From an uncultured Clostridia bacterium (GTDB lineage: Bacteria > Bacillota > Clostridia > Christensenellales > Aristaeellaceae), in the NCBI GenBank assembly GCA_934615145.1, contig CAKTTM010000012.1:1-15090 (forward strand): a stretch of DNA of 15,090 nucleotides, written 5' to 3'. Under the pieces are notes generated by a model that was not told the origin of the DNA, ran no database searches, and worked only from the letters and a program-made list of their open reading frames with translations. Below are positions 1 to 5,675 of the stretch, piece after piece; within the stretch, counting starts at the first letter, position 1; each line of letters starts with the position of its first letter. Both the position numbers and the translations under genes were made by a program.

Positions 1-95
1 TCCGCCAGTCTAAAACTCTGTCAGAATTAACTGTCGTTTGTTCGCTTCTCTCTCTGTATCGTTTTCAAGGTTCTCGCCCCCTCCTCAAAGGGTGC
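1..95 (-). other. Probable rRNA operon leader, running off the left edge
   Basis: This is the transcribed region downstream of the strong promoter at 102-130, read leftward. It has no ORF of note and no strong start site. Its most informative part is CCTTGAAAAC (minus strand of 61-70), one base away from the CTTTGAAAAC core of the Bacillus-type rRNA boxA antitermination site. An AG-rich and A-rich stretch follows up to the edge. Leader RNAs before 16S rRNA in Bacillota look like this. The first bases of the window, AGAGTTT on the minus strand, recall the 16S 5' end but what follows does not match it, so no rRNA gene is called. The identification is inference. Confidence 0.5.
61..73 (-). promoter_or_regulatory. 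boxA-like antitermination element
   Basis: The minus strand reads GAACCTTGAAAAC. The last ten bases differ at one position from the boxA core of Bacillus rRNA leaders, where NusB-NusE load to protect the elongating polymerase from Rho. It lies roughly 25-35 nt downstream of the expected start of transcription, a suitable place for a leader boxA. The match is short, so it depends on the promoter context. Confidence 0.45.
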
Positions 96-101
96 CTGAA
101 T

Positions 102-160
102 AGGATAGCAAAATCCGGAGGGGCTGTCAAGGGGTTTTTCTGGATAATTTTGGGTTTTTT
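102..160 (-). promoter_or_regulatory. Strong sigma-A promoter with UP-like A-tracts, firing leftward
   Basis: On the minus strand there is a perfect -35 TTGACA (125-130), a 17-bp spacer and a -10 TATCCT (102-107). Transcription should start near 95. Upstream of the -35, at 131-160, are phased runs of A (minus strand), resembling an UP element that binds the alpha subunit C-terminal domains. Strength, UP element and a boxA-like sequence downstream together suggest an rRNA promoter. No protein start with a ribosome binding site is visible between it and the window edge. Confidence 0.75.
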
Positions 161-168
161 GAGGATTC

Positions 169-182
169 GATTGTATACAATC
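169..182. promoter_or_regulatory. Perfect 14-bp palindrome, candidate operator
   Basis: GATTGTATACAATC is its own reverse complement. Its core fits the T-N-G-T-N(0-3)-A-C-N-A pattern of FadR-type GntR operators. It is centred about 80 bp upstream of the expected start of the leftward promoter and lies just beyond the terminator of the DUF3048 gene. No GntR-type regulator is encoded in the window, so the binding protein is unknown. A small cruciform or chance palindrome in AT-rich DNA remains possible. Confidence 0.4.
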
Positions 183-192
183 CACGAAGGGC

Positions 193-220
193 AAAAAGCC
201 CCGCGCACAAGGCGCGGGGC
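193..220 (-). terminator. Rho-independent terminator of the DUF3048 gene
   Basis: On the minus strand a perfect 9-bp GC-rich stem (arms 212-220 and 198-206, each GCGCGGGGC or its complement) with a 5-nt loop is followed by five T residues (193-197). It starts 18 nt after the stop codon of the gene at 238-1326. It also insulates the leftward promoter at 102-130 from that gene. Confidence 0.9.
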
Positions 221-237
221 CGGGGAAACAGCCGGTA

Positions 238-1326
238 TTACTTGTAGCTCACCGAGCTGATGTCGTTGGTGATAATAATGAAGGTCTTGCCGCGCTGCAG
301 CGCAATCTCCTCACCCTGCTCGTCCACAAAGACGGTGCGGCTGTCTGCGCTGTCGCGCGTCCAGGCGCCGGCGATGTAGCGCCCGCCGAGGAAGATGTCG
401 GCAGCGCCGCTGCCAACCGCCTCGCGGGTGGTCACATAGCCGCCCTCCACGCTGCCGATGCGGGTGCGCTGCACGATCACATTGGCAAAGGGGATGGCCT
501 GGCCAGGATTGTCTTTGTCCACATACAGGCCGCTTGAGTTGCTGCGGGCATAGGTGCCCGTGGCCTCATCGTAGCTGAAGGTAGCGGCGCTGGCCGGGTT
601 GGAGCTGGACTTGGCGCTGTTGCCAAAGTGCTTGATCTCGATAAAGCTGGCAGGCACGCCCGCGGTCTGCGGCGCATCGCTGAACAGGAAGCCGCGCGGC
701 TCAAAGCTAAGGCCCTTGCCCGTCACGATATCACCAATCTCCTTGACATGCACGGACAGGTTGTGCGGCGACTGGTAGCCCTTGACACGATGAGAGAAGG
801 TATTGTTGGACAGCGTGTCAAAGAGCAGGTCGGTGCGGCGCATGCCCAGCTCGCGCATATACTGCGGCACATTGGCGGCCGCCTTGACCCCGGTGCCCGG
901 CGAGCCCGCGTAGGCAAAGGCCGCGCCCCAGCCGGCCGCCACATCCACAAAGGGGGTGCGGGCCGAGCGCACGCCGCCGGCCTGCTCGGGCAGCTGATCG
1001 GCAAAGAGGGCCAGCAGCTTGGAGGCGCCGCCGCCCATGTTGGGCACCTGATAGATCACGTCGGCCTGGCCCACGCCCCAGTGGGGGTGCGCGCTGGGCG
1101 CGTTATCGATGATCACCAGCACCGGCACATAGGGCCCCGCAAAGGGCAGGCCAGTGGTGGTGCTGACACCCTCTACCACGGCATTGTCTGGATAGCTGGC
1201 CTTCAGCGCTACCTGCTCGCGCTTGAGCTGGCCGGGGATGAGGCTGAGCTGGCCCTCGGCCAGCACCGGCACAAGGCTGATCATCAGCAGGGCGGCAAGG
1301 CCCAGGCTCAGCAGTCTCTTCATCAT
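238..1326 (-). CDS. Secreted DUF3048 (YerB-like) protein
   Basis: A 362-residue exported protein of the YerB/DUF3048 family, whose biochemical role is not established. Residues 1-23 form a signal peptide (charged MMKR, then a hydrophobic run, cleavage likely after VLA). There is no lipobox cysteine, unlike lipoprotein YerB of Bacillus, so it is probably released or held by other means. The family core is clear: VIIDN at 71-75, the G-V-G-Q-A-D-V-I-Y segment at 84-92, and GGVRSAR at 117-123, the most conserved motif. The C-terminal part, with FANVIVQRTRIG, corresponds to the second DUF3048 domain. An AAGGAGG site (1335-1341) lies 8 nt before the first ATG. The gene is monocistronic: own promoter, own terminator. 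Confidence 0.85.
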   Translation of the reverse strand: MMKRLLSLGLAALLMISLVPVLAEGQLSLIPGQLKREQVALKASYPDNAVVEGVSTTTGLPFAGPYVPVLVIIDNAPSAHPHWGVGQADVIYQVPNMGGGASKLLALFADQLPEQAGGVRSARTPFVDVAAGWGAAFAYAGSPGTGVKAAANVPQYMRELGMRRTDLLFDTLSNNTFSHRVKGYQSPHNLSVHVKEIGDIVTGKGLSFEPRGFLFSDAPQTAGVPASFIEIKHFGNSAKSSSNPASAATFSYDEATGTYARSNSSGLYVDKDNPGQAIPFANVIVQRTRIGSVEGGYVTTREAVGSGAADIFLGGRYIAGAWTRDSADSRTVFVDEQGEEIALQRGKTFIIITNDISSVSYK

Positions 1327-1334
1327 CTATGATT

Positions 1335-1371
1335 CCTCCTTACTTGGCATCGGGGCGCAAATCGGCGCCCC
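1335..1371 (-). promoter_or_regulatory. 5' leader hairpin and ribosome binding site of the DUF3048 gene
   Basis: Between promoter and gene lies a perfect 7-bp inverted repeat, GGGGCGC (1352-1358) and GCGCCCC (1365-1371), with a 6-nt loop, ending about 10 nt before the AAGGAGG site at 1335-1341. The hairpin is flanked by direct repeats TTGGCAT (1344-1350 and 1373-1379). It lacks a T-run on the minus strand, so it is more likely a stabilising 5' stem or a protein or RNA contact than a terminator. Confidence 0.5.
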
Positions 1372-1381
1372 TTTGGCATTG

Positions 1382-1410
1382 AGTATAGAATAGGGCAGAG
1401 CATAAGGCAA
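1382..1410 (-). promoter_or_regulatory. Promoter of the DUF3048 gene
   Basis: On the minus strand the -35 TTGCCT (1405-1410) and -10 TATACT (1382-1387) are separated by exactly 17 bp. They match the sigma-A consensus at four and five of six positions. Transcription would start near 1375, just before the 7-bp leader hairpin, and reach the gene at 1326. Confidence 0.65.
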
Positions 1411-1437
1411 GAAAAAGCGGCCGGCCCATCATGTATT

Positions 1438-1451
1438 TTACAATTTTGTAA
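1438..1451. promoter_or_regulatory. Inverted repeat TTACAA-TT-TTGTAA in the divergent promoter region
   Basis: Two perfect 6-bp arms are separated by 2 nt. The site lies in a short AT-rich island between the DUF3048 promoter and the ROK kinase start, where a regulator could control either gene. Many ROK kinase genes respond to their sugar, but no regulator is seen here, so this is only a candidate operator. Confidence 0.35.
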
Positions 1452-1472
1452 CATTTTCCGAAAGCGCCCTCG

Positions 1473-1502
1473 TTGTGCCCTGCCCTCCTTTTATGGTAGG
1501 AT
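1473..1502 (+). promoter_or_regulatory. Weak promoter candidate for the ROK kinase
   Basis: TTGTGC (1473-1478) and TAGGAT (1497-1502) are 18 bp apart and match consensus at three and four positions. This is the best pair I can find upstream of the kinase, and it leaves a short leader of about 20 nt containing GAGGTGA (1518-1524) 3 nt before the ATG. The true promoter may differ. Confidence 0.3.
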
Positions 1503-1527
1503 AGGGCATCTACTGAAGAGGTGAATC

Positions 1528-2388
1528 ATGTACGCTATCGGTATCGACATAGGCGGAACGACCATTAAGCTTGGCTGTGTGAAGGACGGATTTGAGATCG
1601 TCTATCGCGACAAGCGCCGCTCGCCGCGCGACCCTGAGCAGATGGCGCAGACCATCCACTCCATGGCACAGATCGCGCTCAAGCGCTTTCCGGGCGCCAA
1701 GATCGGCATCTCCTGCGCGGGCTCCTTGGACGGGCAGGGCTTTGTGACCGCCAATCAGCTGGGCTGGGTGGCGGTGCCGCTGGGCGCCCTGGTCTATGAC
1801 CTGTTCAAGCAGGCCATCCCCATGGAGAACGACGCCATGTGCGCCCTGGCGGCCGAGCATCTGTTTGGCTCGCTCAAGGGCCACAGCACAGGCATATTGA
1901 TTACCCTTGGCACCGGCATCGGCGGCGGGCTGATCATCGGCGGCCTGCCTGCGCGCGGGCACATGGGCCTGCATGGCGAGATCGGCCACATGGTCACCCA
2001 CGCGGATGGCCGTCAGTGCAGCTGCGGCCAGCTGGGCTGCTGGGAGATGTACGCCGCCGCCAGCGTGCTGCGCGGCATGGCAGGGGGCCTGAGCGTGCGC
2101 GAGGTCATCGCCCAGGTGCGGGCGGGCGAGCTGCAGGATGTCTGGCGGGCCTACATCCACGAGGTGGTCATCGGCCTGGCCAGCCTGATGATGATATTCG
2201 CCCCCAGCGTGATCGCCATCGGCGGCGGCCTCTCCAACGCCGGCGACATCGTTATCAACACCATCCGCGAGCAGGTGCAGCAGACCAGCGCCTTTAACAC
2301 CTTCAACCCCTTCACGCAGATCGTCTCCGCCCACTTCCAGAACGACGCGGGCATACTGGGGGCGGCCGCGCTGGCCAGCAGCGTATAG
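1528..2388 (+). CDS. ROK-family sugar kinase (glucokinase-like)
   Basis: A 286-residue cytosolic protein of the ROK family (repressor, ORF, kinase), which phosphorylates glucose or related sugars at the expense of ATP. The N-terminal DIGGTTIK (7-14) is the phosphate-binding loop, END at 100-102 carries the catalytic aspartate (D102), and LGTGIGGGLI (127-136) is the second nucleotide motif. The ROK signature follows, with sugar-binding E151 and H154 in GEIGH and the zinc ligands H154, C164, C166 and C171. The adenosine motif IGGGL is at 231-235. There is no DNA-binding N-terminal helix-turn-helix, so it is an enzyme and not a ROK repressor. It is slightly shorter than the usual 300-320 residues. 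The substrate (glucose, fructose, N-acetylmannosamine or other) cannot be read from the sequence. With the phosphofructokinase at 4596-5666 it would feed glycolysis. Confidence 0.88.
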   Translation: MYAIGIDIGGTTIKLGCVKDGFEIVYRDKRRSPRDPEQMAQTIHSMAQIALKRFPGAKIGISCAGSLDGQGFVTANQLGWVAVPLGALVYDLFKQAIPMENDAMCALAAEHLFGSLKGHSTGILITLGTGIGGGLIIGGLPARGHMGLHGEIGHMVTHADGRQCSCGQLGCWEMYAAASVLRGMAGGLSVREVIAQVRAGELQDVWRAYIHEVVIGLASLMMIFAPSVIAIGGGLSNAGDIVINTIREQVQQTSAFNTFNPFTQIVSAHFQNDAGILGAAALASSV

Positions 2389-2412
2389 GCTGCCAGGCGA
2401 TTTTACCTGCAT

Positions 2413-2444
2413 TTCACAAACAAAGCATATTAATGTGATATCAT
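2413..2444 (+). promoter_or_regulatory. Promoter candidate for the FxLYD-like gene
   Basis: TTCACA (2413-2418, five of six) lies 17 bp before TGATAT (2436-2441). Shifted by 3 nt, the same bases form an extended -10, TG-A-TATCAT (2436-2444), five of six, which would not need the -35. Either would start near 2450, just ahead of a 6-bp hairpin. Confidence 0.5.
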
Positions 2445-2457
2445 TGTCAAGTGAATA

Positions 2458-2483
2458 CGCCCCTTGCGGGGCGCTGTAAGGAG
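2458..2483 (+). promoter_or_regulatory. 5' hairpin plus start-deciding ribosome binding site
   Basis: CGCCCC (2458-2463) and GGGGCG (2468-2473) form a 6-bp stem with a TTGC loop. No T-run follows, so it is not a terminator. Immediately after comes AAGGAG (2478-2483), 7 nt before the ATG at 2491. This rules out the in-frame TTG at 2464, which would lie inside the hairpin and upstream of the site. Confidence 0.6.
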
Positions 2484-2490
2484 TGTTCTG

Positions 2491-3198
2491 ATGAAGAAGC
2501 GCTTGATGATGTTATGCCTGTGTCTGGTGATGGTGATGGCCAGCGGGATGGCCCTGGGGGAGGCCAATATTGTCCTGGAGGAGGAGGCCTTTGAGACCTT
2601 TGCCTACAGCGGCACTGCCTATGCCTACTTTTCCGCCCGGGTGGTCAACCAGGGCGATGTGACGGCCCGGCTGAGGGATGCCACCATCGAGGCCCTGGAC
2701 AAGGACGGCAATGTGCTGAGCTCAAGGCCCTCGAGCCGCATGGAGCCCCGCGACCTCAAGCCGGGAGAAACCGGCTATATCACGACGGAGCTGACCATCT
2801 ATGATGTGCCCAAGGAAGGCCCCAACCCCATTGAGAGCATACGCTACGAGCTGAAATCGGCTGAGAGCGGCTACCCCAGCGTCTATGCCAGCCTGCCGGC
2901 AGAGGGCGCCTTCAACCCGCCGATGCAGGACAGGGGCAACGATGTCTTTGCTGTGGGCACGGTGCATAACGACGGCGAGGAGACAGTCTACGCGCCCACG
3001 ATGGTCCTCATCCTGAGGGATCAGGCGGGCCAGCTGCTGCTGATGATGGATTACATGCTCTATGACATCGGGGTGCCCCCGGGCCAGAAGGTATCCGCCA
3101 GGCTGCGGCTGCCCGAGCCTTTGATCGCCAAGTGGCTGCGCGCAGGCAAGTTTGTCACCACCGTGGAGGCCGTCGCCCACTATCACATGGACTACTGA
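2491..3198 (+). CDS. Secreted protein with two FxLYD-like beta domains
   Basis: A 235-residue exported protein of unknown function. Residues 1-23 are a signal peptide (MKKR, then a hydrophobic run; cleavage likely after ALG or GEA). No cysteine follows the cleavage region, so it is not a lipoprotein. The mature part reads as two immunoglobulin-like beta sandwiches of the FxLYD kind. The first (about 43-120) has ARVVNQGD, DKDGNVL and LKPGETG. The second (about 152-228) has GTVHNDGEE, LRDQAGQLL and VPPGQKVSARL. The repeated order 'new/old linkage, change of residue, proline-glycine turn' is typical of such domains, which often mediate surface or protein contacts. The start is fixed by AAGGAG at 2478-2483. 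Convergent to the minus-strand cluster, with only 3 nt between the stop codons. Confidence 0.75.
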   Translation: MKKRLMMLCLCLVMVMASGMALGEANIVLEEEAFETFAYSGTAYAYFSARVVNQGDVTARLRDATIEALDKDGNVLSSRPSSRMEPRDLKPGETGYITTELTIYDVPKEGPNPIESIRYELKSAESGYPSVYASLPAEGAFNPPMQDRGNDVFAVGTVHNDGEETVYAPTMVLILRDQAGQLLLMMDYMLYDIGVPPGQKVSARLRLPEPLIAKWLRAGKFVTTVEAVAHYHMDY

Positions 3199-3201
3199 GC
3201 C

Positions 3202-4044
3202 TCAGCGGTGGCGGTAGAACCTGACCAGGCTGTACTGCGCCATGTCCGGCACCATGATGGCGGTGCCGTCCAGGCGGAAAAAGTGGCACAGCGCCTGCTG
3301 CGGCCGCTCGCTGAAGGGGGCAGCCTCTACCGGGACGCCCCAGATGGCCACGCTGACGCCGCCATCGGTGGTGTCCACCGTGCGGTAGCCCTGGTCGCCG
3401 ATGTAGCGGGTGTACCATGCGCCCTGGTAATGGTTGATGCCTGACTGCAGGAAGAGCGGATAATCGATATAGGGCGCCAGCGCCCTGGGCAGCGTGGCGG
3501 CCTCATAGCCATAGTCACGCAATGTGCCCATGTAGATCATCACATGGTTGTAGCCGTGCTTGAGCACGATATAGTCCCCGATCTCAAGCGACAGGTGCAG
3601 CTGGTCGTAGGGGATGCCGGCCAGGTCCAGAAAATGCTCACGATGCCGCCAGCCGCTGCCGGTCAGCTCACTTAAGACAGGCGGCTTGGGCTGCCCGGCC
3701 TGGCGGGCCATCCACTTGGCCAGGCCGTAGCAATCCAGCCCGCCGATGTAATTGCGCCCCGTCTTGAAAAAGCCGCTGTCCTGCCAGGCCTCAAAGACCT
3801 GCAGGAAGCGGCTTTCGTATCGCCCGCCAAAGAAATAGGGCAGGCCCAGCTCATAGCGGGCTTCGATCTGCGCGCCGGTGACCTGGTTGTAGCGCTCGAT
3901 GAAGATATTGCCTTGCTCCAGCAGCGTCAGCCCGGCATCCAGCAGCGGATGGCGGATCGTGGCCTGGCCAGGCAGGCTGGCCGTCAGCAGCAGGCAGAGC
4001 GCAAGGAGGCTTAAGATCTGCTTGTGTCTTGTCGTTCTTGTCAT
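3202..4044 (-). CDS. Secreted NlpC/P60-like cysteine peptidase or amidase
   Basis: A 280-residue exported protein, probably acting on peptidoglycan peptides. Residues 1-28 form a signal peptide (basic start, hydrophobic 10-22, cleavage near GQA). The NlpC/P60 papain-like fold is suggested by GLPYFFGG (67-74), the nucleophile region GLDCYGLAKW with C105, and the beta strand YNHVMIYMG with H167. H205 in SGINH, or another polar residue, could be the third member. The insert between GG and the cysteine (75-103) is longer than usual. No SH3b or LysM cell-wall anchor is present. It is the last gene of the minus-strand cluster, 18 nt after the zinc-finger gene, with a poor ribosome binding site, so coupling or a weak site is likely. 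No terminator follows. Confidence 0.72.
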   Translation of the reverse strand: MTRTTRHKQILSLLALCLLLTASLPGQATIRHPLLDAGLTLLEQGNIFIERYNQVTGAQIEARYELGLPYFFGGRYESRFLQVFEAWQDSGFFKTGRNYIGGLDCYGLAKWMARQAGQPKPPVLSELTGSGWRHREHFLDLAGIPYDQLHLSLEIGDYIVLKHGYNHVMIYMGTLRDYGYEAATLPRALAPYIDYPLFLQSGINHYQGAWYTRYIGDQGYRTVDTTDGGVSVAIWGVPVEAAPFSERPQQALCHFFRLDGTAIMVPDMAQYSLVRFYRHR

Positions 4045-4062
4045 CGGTGCCTATTAGGTAGT

Positions 4063-4593
4063 TTAGTAATTGCGGCGCTGGCCGGGGCTAAGCCGTATCA
4101 GCAGATTGCCCAGCCCCAGGGCGGACAGCCCGGGCAGCAGGCTGAGCAGCAGGGCCACAAAGCCCGCCAGCAGGTAGAGGATGAGGCTCAGCGCAGGCGC
4201 CACATCGGGCGCCTGGCCCACCACAAAGTCCTCCGCCGCGGGCGCTGCAGGGAAGAGCAGGGCGTTGAGCTGGGGCGAGAGTGTGGGATAGTGCCGCCAG
4301 GCCAGATAGACCAGCAGCAGCGGCAGCAGCAGGCACAGCAGCAGGCCCACCTGCCGCAGCCATCGCGCGGCGGCAGGCGCCTTGATCAGCGCGCGCACAG
4401 GCAGCGCCTCACGCGCAGGCCTTGCGGCGGGTGCCGGGGCAGGCTCTGGCGGCAGGGGCTGGGGCTCTGCCGCGCCAGACGGCGTAGCCACCACGCTGCC
4501 CGCGCCAAAGCGGCGGCTGCGCGGTGAGGCGCACTGTATGCAGCGGGTGTCCCCGTCCTGGTTGCGGGCCTGGCAGCGATTACAGATCCACAT
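4063..4593 (-). CDS. RanBP2-type zinc finger membrane protein, function unknown
   Basis: A 176-residue protein with an N-terminal zinc finger, a Pro/Ala-rich linker (about 37-62) and two hydrophobic segments (about 80-98 and 133-157). The finger W2-x-C4-x2-C7-x3-N11-x6-C18-x2-C21 fits the RanBP2-type pattern exactly, including the tryptophan and asparagine. In eukaryotes such fingers bind proteins or single-stranded RNA, whereas in bacteria their role is mostly unknown. The finger likely faces the cytosol with both termini inside, giving a hairpin in the membrane. It starts 2 nt after the phosphofructokinase stop without a clear ribosome binding site, so translation is probably coupled. I do not recognise a named family for the whole protein. 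Confidence 0.7.
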   Translation of the reverse strand: MWICNRCQARNQDGDTRCIQCASPRSRRFGAGSVVATPSGAAEPQPLPPEPAPAPAARPAREALPVRALIKAPAAARWLRQVGLLLCLLLPLLLVYLAWRHYPTLSPQLNALLFPAAPAAEDFVVGQAPDVAPALSLILYLLAGFVALLLSLLPGLSALGLGNLLIRLSPGQRRNY

Positions 4594-4595
4594 GC

Positions 4596-5666
4596 TCAGA
4601 TGCCAAAGGACACATTGATGTCCATCGCCGAGCGCACCATGGGTCCATCGATCAGCACGCCCTTGTTGACGCCGGCGACATCGCTCAGCTTGTTATGGAT
4701 GATCTTGCGGCCGTCGACAGCCACGGTGACGCCGTAGATGTCATCGCGTATCAGCTGGGCCGCGTGGACGCCAAACTCGGTGGACAACACGCGGTCATAG
4801 GCGCAGGGCGTGCCGCCGCGCTGGATATGGCCAGGCACCACGGTGCGTGTCTCCACGCCGCACATCTGCTCGATCTGCGTGGCGATGCGGTGGGAGATGC
4901 TGTTGTACACGCTGTCGGTGCGGGCCTGCTCGCGGTCCTTGCGCTTCATGTTCTTTTCATCCTGGCTCATGGCGCCTTCGGCGACCGCCACGATGGAGAA
5001 GGACTTGCGCAGGTTGGCGCGGGTCTCCACCACCTCGGCCACCTTGTTGATGTCGTAGGGGATCTCCGGCAGCAGGATGACATCGGCGCCGCCGGCGACG
5101 CCGGCATAGAGCGTCAGCCAGCCGGCCTTGTTGCCCATCAGCTCGATGACCATGCAGCGGCCGTGGCTGGCTGCGGTGGTGTGGATGCGGTCGATGACAT
5201 CGGTGGCGATCTCCACCGCGGTGTGAAAGCCAAAGGTGTAGTCGGTGCCGTAGATGTCGTTGTCGATGGTCTTGGGCAGGCCGATGACATTGAGCCCCTC
5301 TTCGGAGAGCATGTTGGCCGTCTTGTGCGTGCCGTTGCCGCCCAGGGTCACCAGGCAGTCCAGCCGCATGGCGCGATAGTTCTTCTTCATTTCGGCCACG
5401 CGGTCGGTGCCGTCGGCGTTGCCGCGCATCTGGCTAAAGGGCGTGCGGCTGGTGCCCAGGATGGTGCCGCCACGGGTTAAGATATTGGAGAACTGGCTCT
5501 CCTCCATCGGGTGGTAGTCGCCCTCGATCAGGCCGCGAAAGCCATCGCGTATGCCGATGATCTCCGCGTCAAAGAGGTGGTAGCTGGCCCGGACCACGCC
5601 GCGGATGGCGGCGTTGAGGCCAGGGCAGTCGCCGCCGGCGGTGAGAATGCCGATGCGCTTTTTCAT
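4596..5666 (-). CDS. 6-phosphofructokinase, PKTIDND type with GGNGT motif
   Basis: A 356-residue PfkA-superfamily enzyme that phosphorylates fructose 6-phosphate to the 1,6-bisphosphate in glycolysis. TAGGDCPGLN (9-18) opens the fold, and PKTIDND (131-137) carries the catalytic aspartate D135. MGNKAGWL (177-184) and PGHIQRGG (278-285) bind the sugar phosphate. At the donor site, residue 112 is glycine as in ATP enzymes (E. coli G104), while K132 replaces E. coli G124, a state found in pyrophosphate enzymes but also in ATP-dependent trypanosome PFK. N111 takes the place of the magnesium-binding D103. Donor use is therefore uncertain, with ATP somewhat more likely. It is longer than the 320-residue E. 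coli form. AAGGAGT (overlapping the preceding stop codon) lies before the ATG. Confidence 0.88.
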   Translation of the reverse strand: MKKRIGILTAGGDCPGLNAAIRGVVRASYHLFDAEIIGIRDGFRGLIEGDYHPMEESQFSNILTRGGTILGTSRTPFSQMRGNADGTDRVAEMKKNYRAMRLDCLVTLGGNGTHKTANMLSEEGLNVIGLPKTIDNDIYGTDYTFGFHTAVEIATDVIDRIHTTAASHGRCMVIELMGNKAGWLTLYAGVAGGADVILLPEIPYDINKVAEVVETRANLRKSFSIVAVAEGAMSQDEKNMKRKDREQARTDSVYNSISHRIATQIEQMCGVETRTVVPGHIQRGGTPCAYDRVLSTEFGVHAAQLIRDDIYGVTVAVDGRKIIHNKLSDVAGVNKGVLIDGPMVRSAMDINVSFGI

Positions 5667-5675
5667 GTGTACTCC

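Noticed and set aside
1352..1371. GC-rich hairpin as terminator on the plus strand
   Set aside because: Only three T residues follow, and no plus-strand gene ends before it; it fits better as a leader stem of the DUF3048 gene.
2375..2406. Possible terminator at the end of the ROK kinase (GCAGC/GCTGC arms)
   Set aside because: The stem is short and imperfect, and the T residues come about six bases after it, so it is not supported as a terminator.
1510..2412. 300-codon minus-strand ORF opposite the ROK kinase
   Set aside because: It lies fully antisense to a gene with all ROK motifs and has no family resemblance of its own.
2464..2490. TTG start giving nine more residues before the FxLYD-like protein
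   Set aside because: It lies in a hairpin upstream of the AAGGAG site and would spoil the signal peptide.
4524..5480. 318-codon plus-strand ORF opposite the phosphofructokinase gene
   Set aside because: Shadow of an intact enzyme gene, with His/Asp/Ala/Val-rich composition and no domain.
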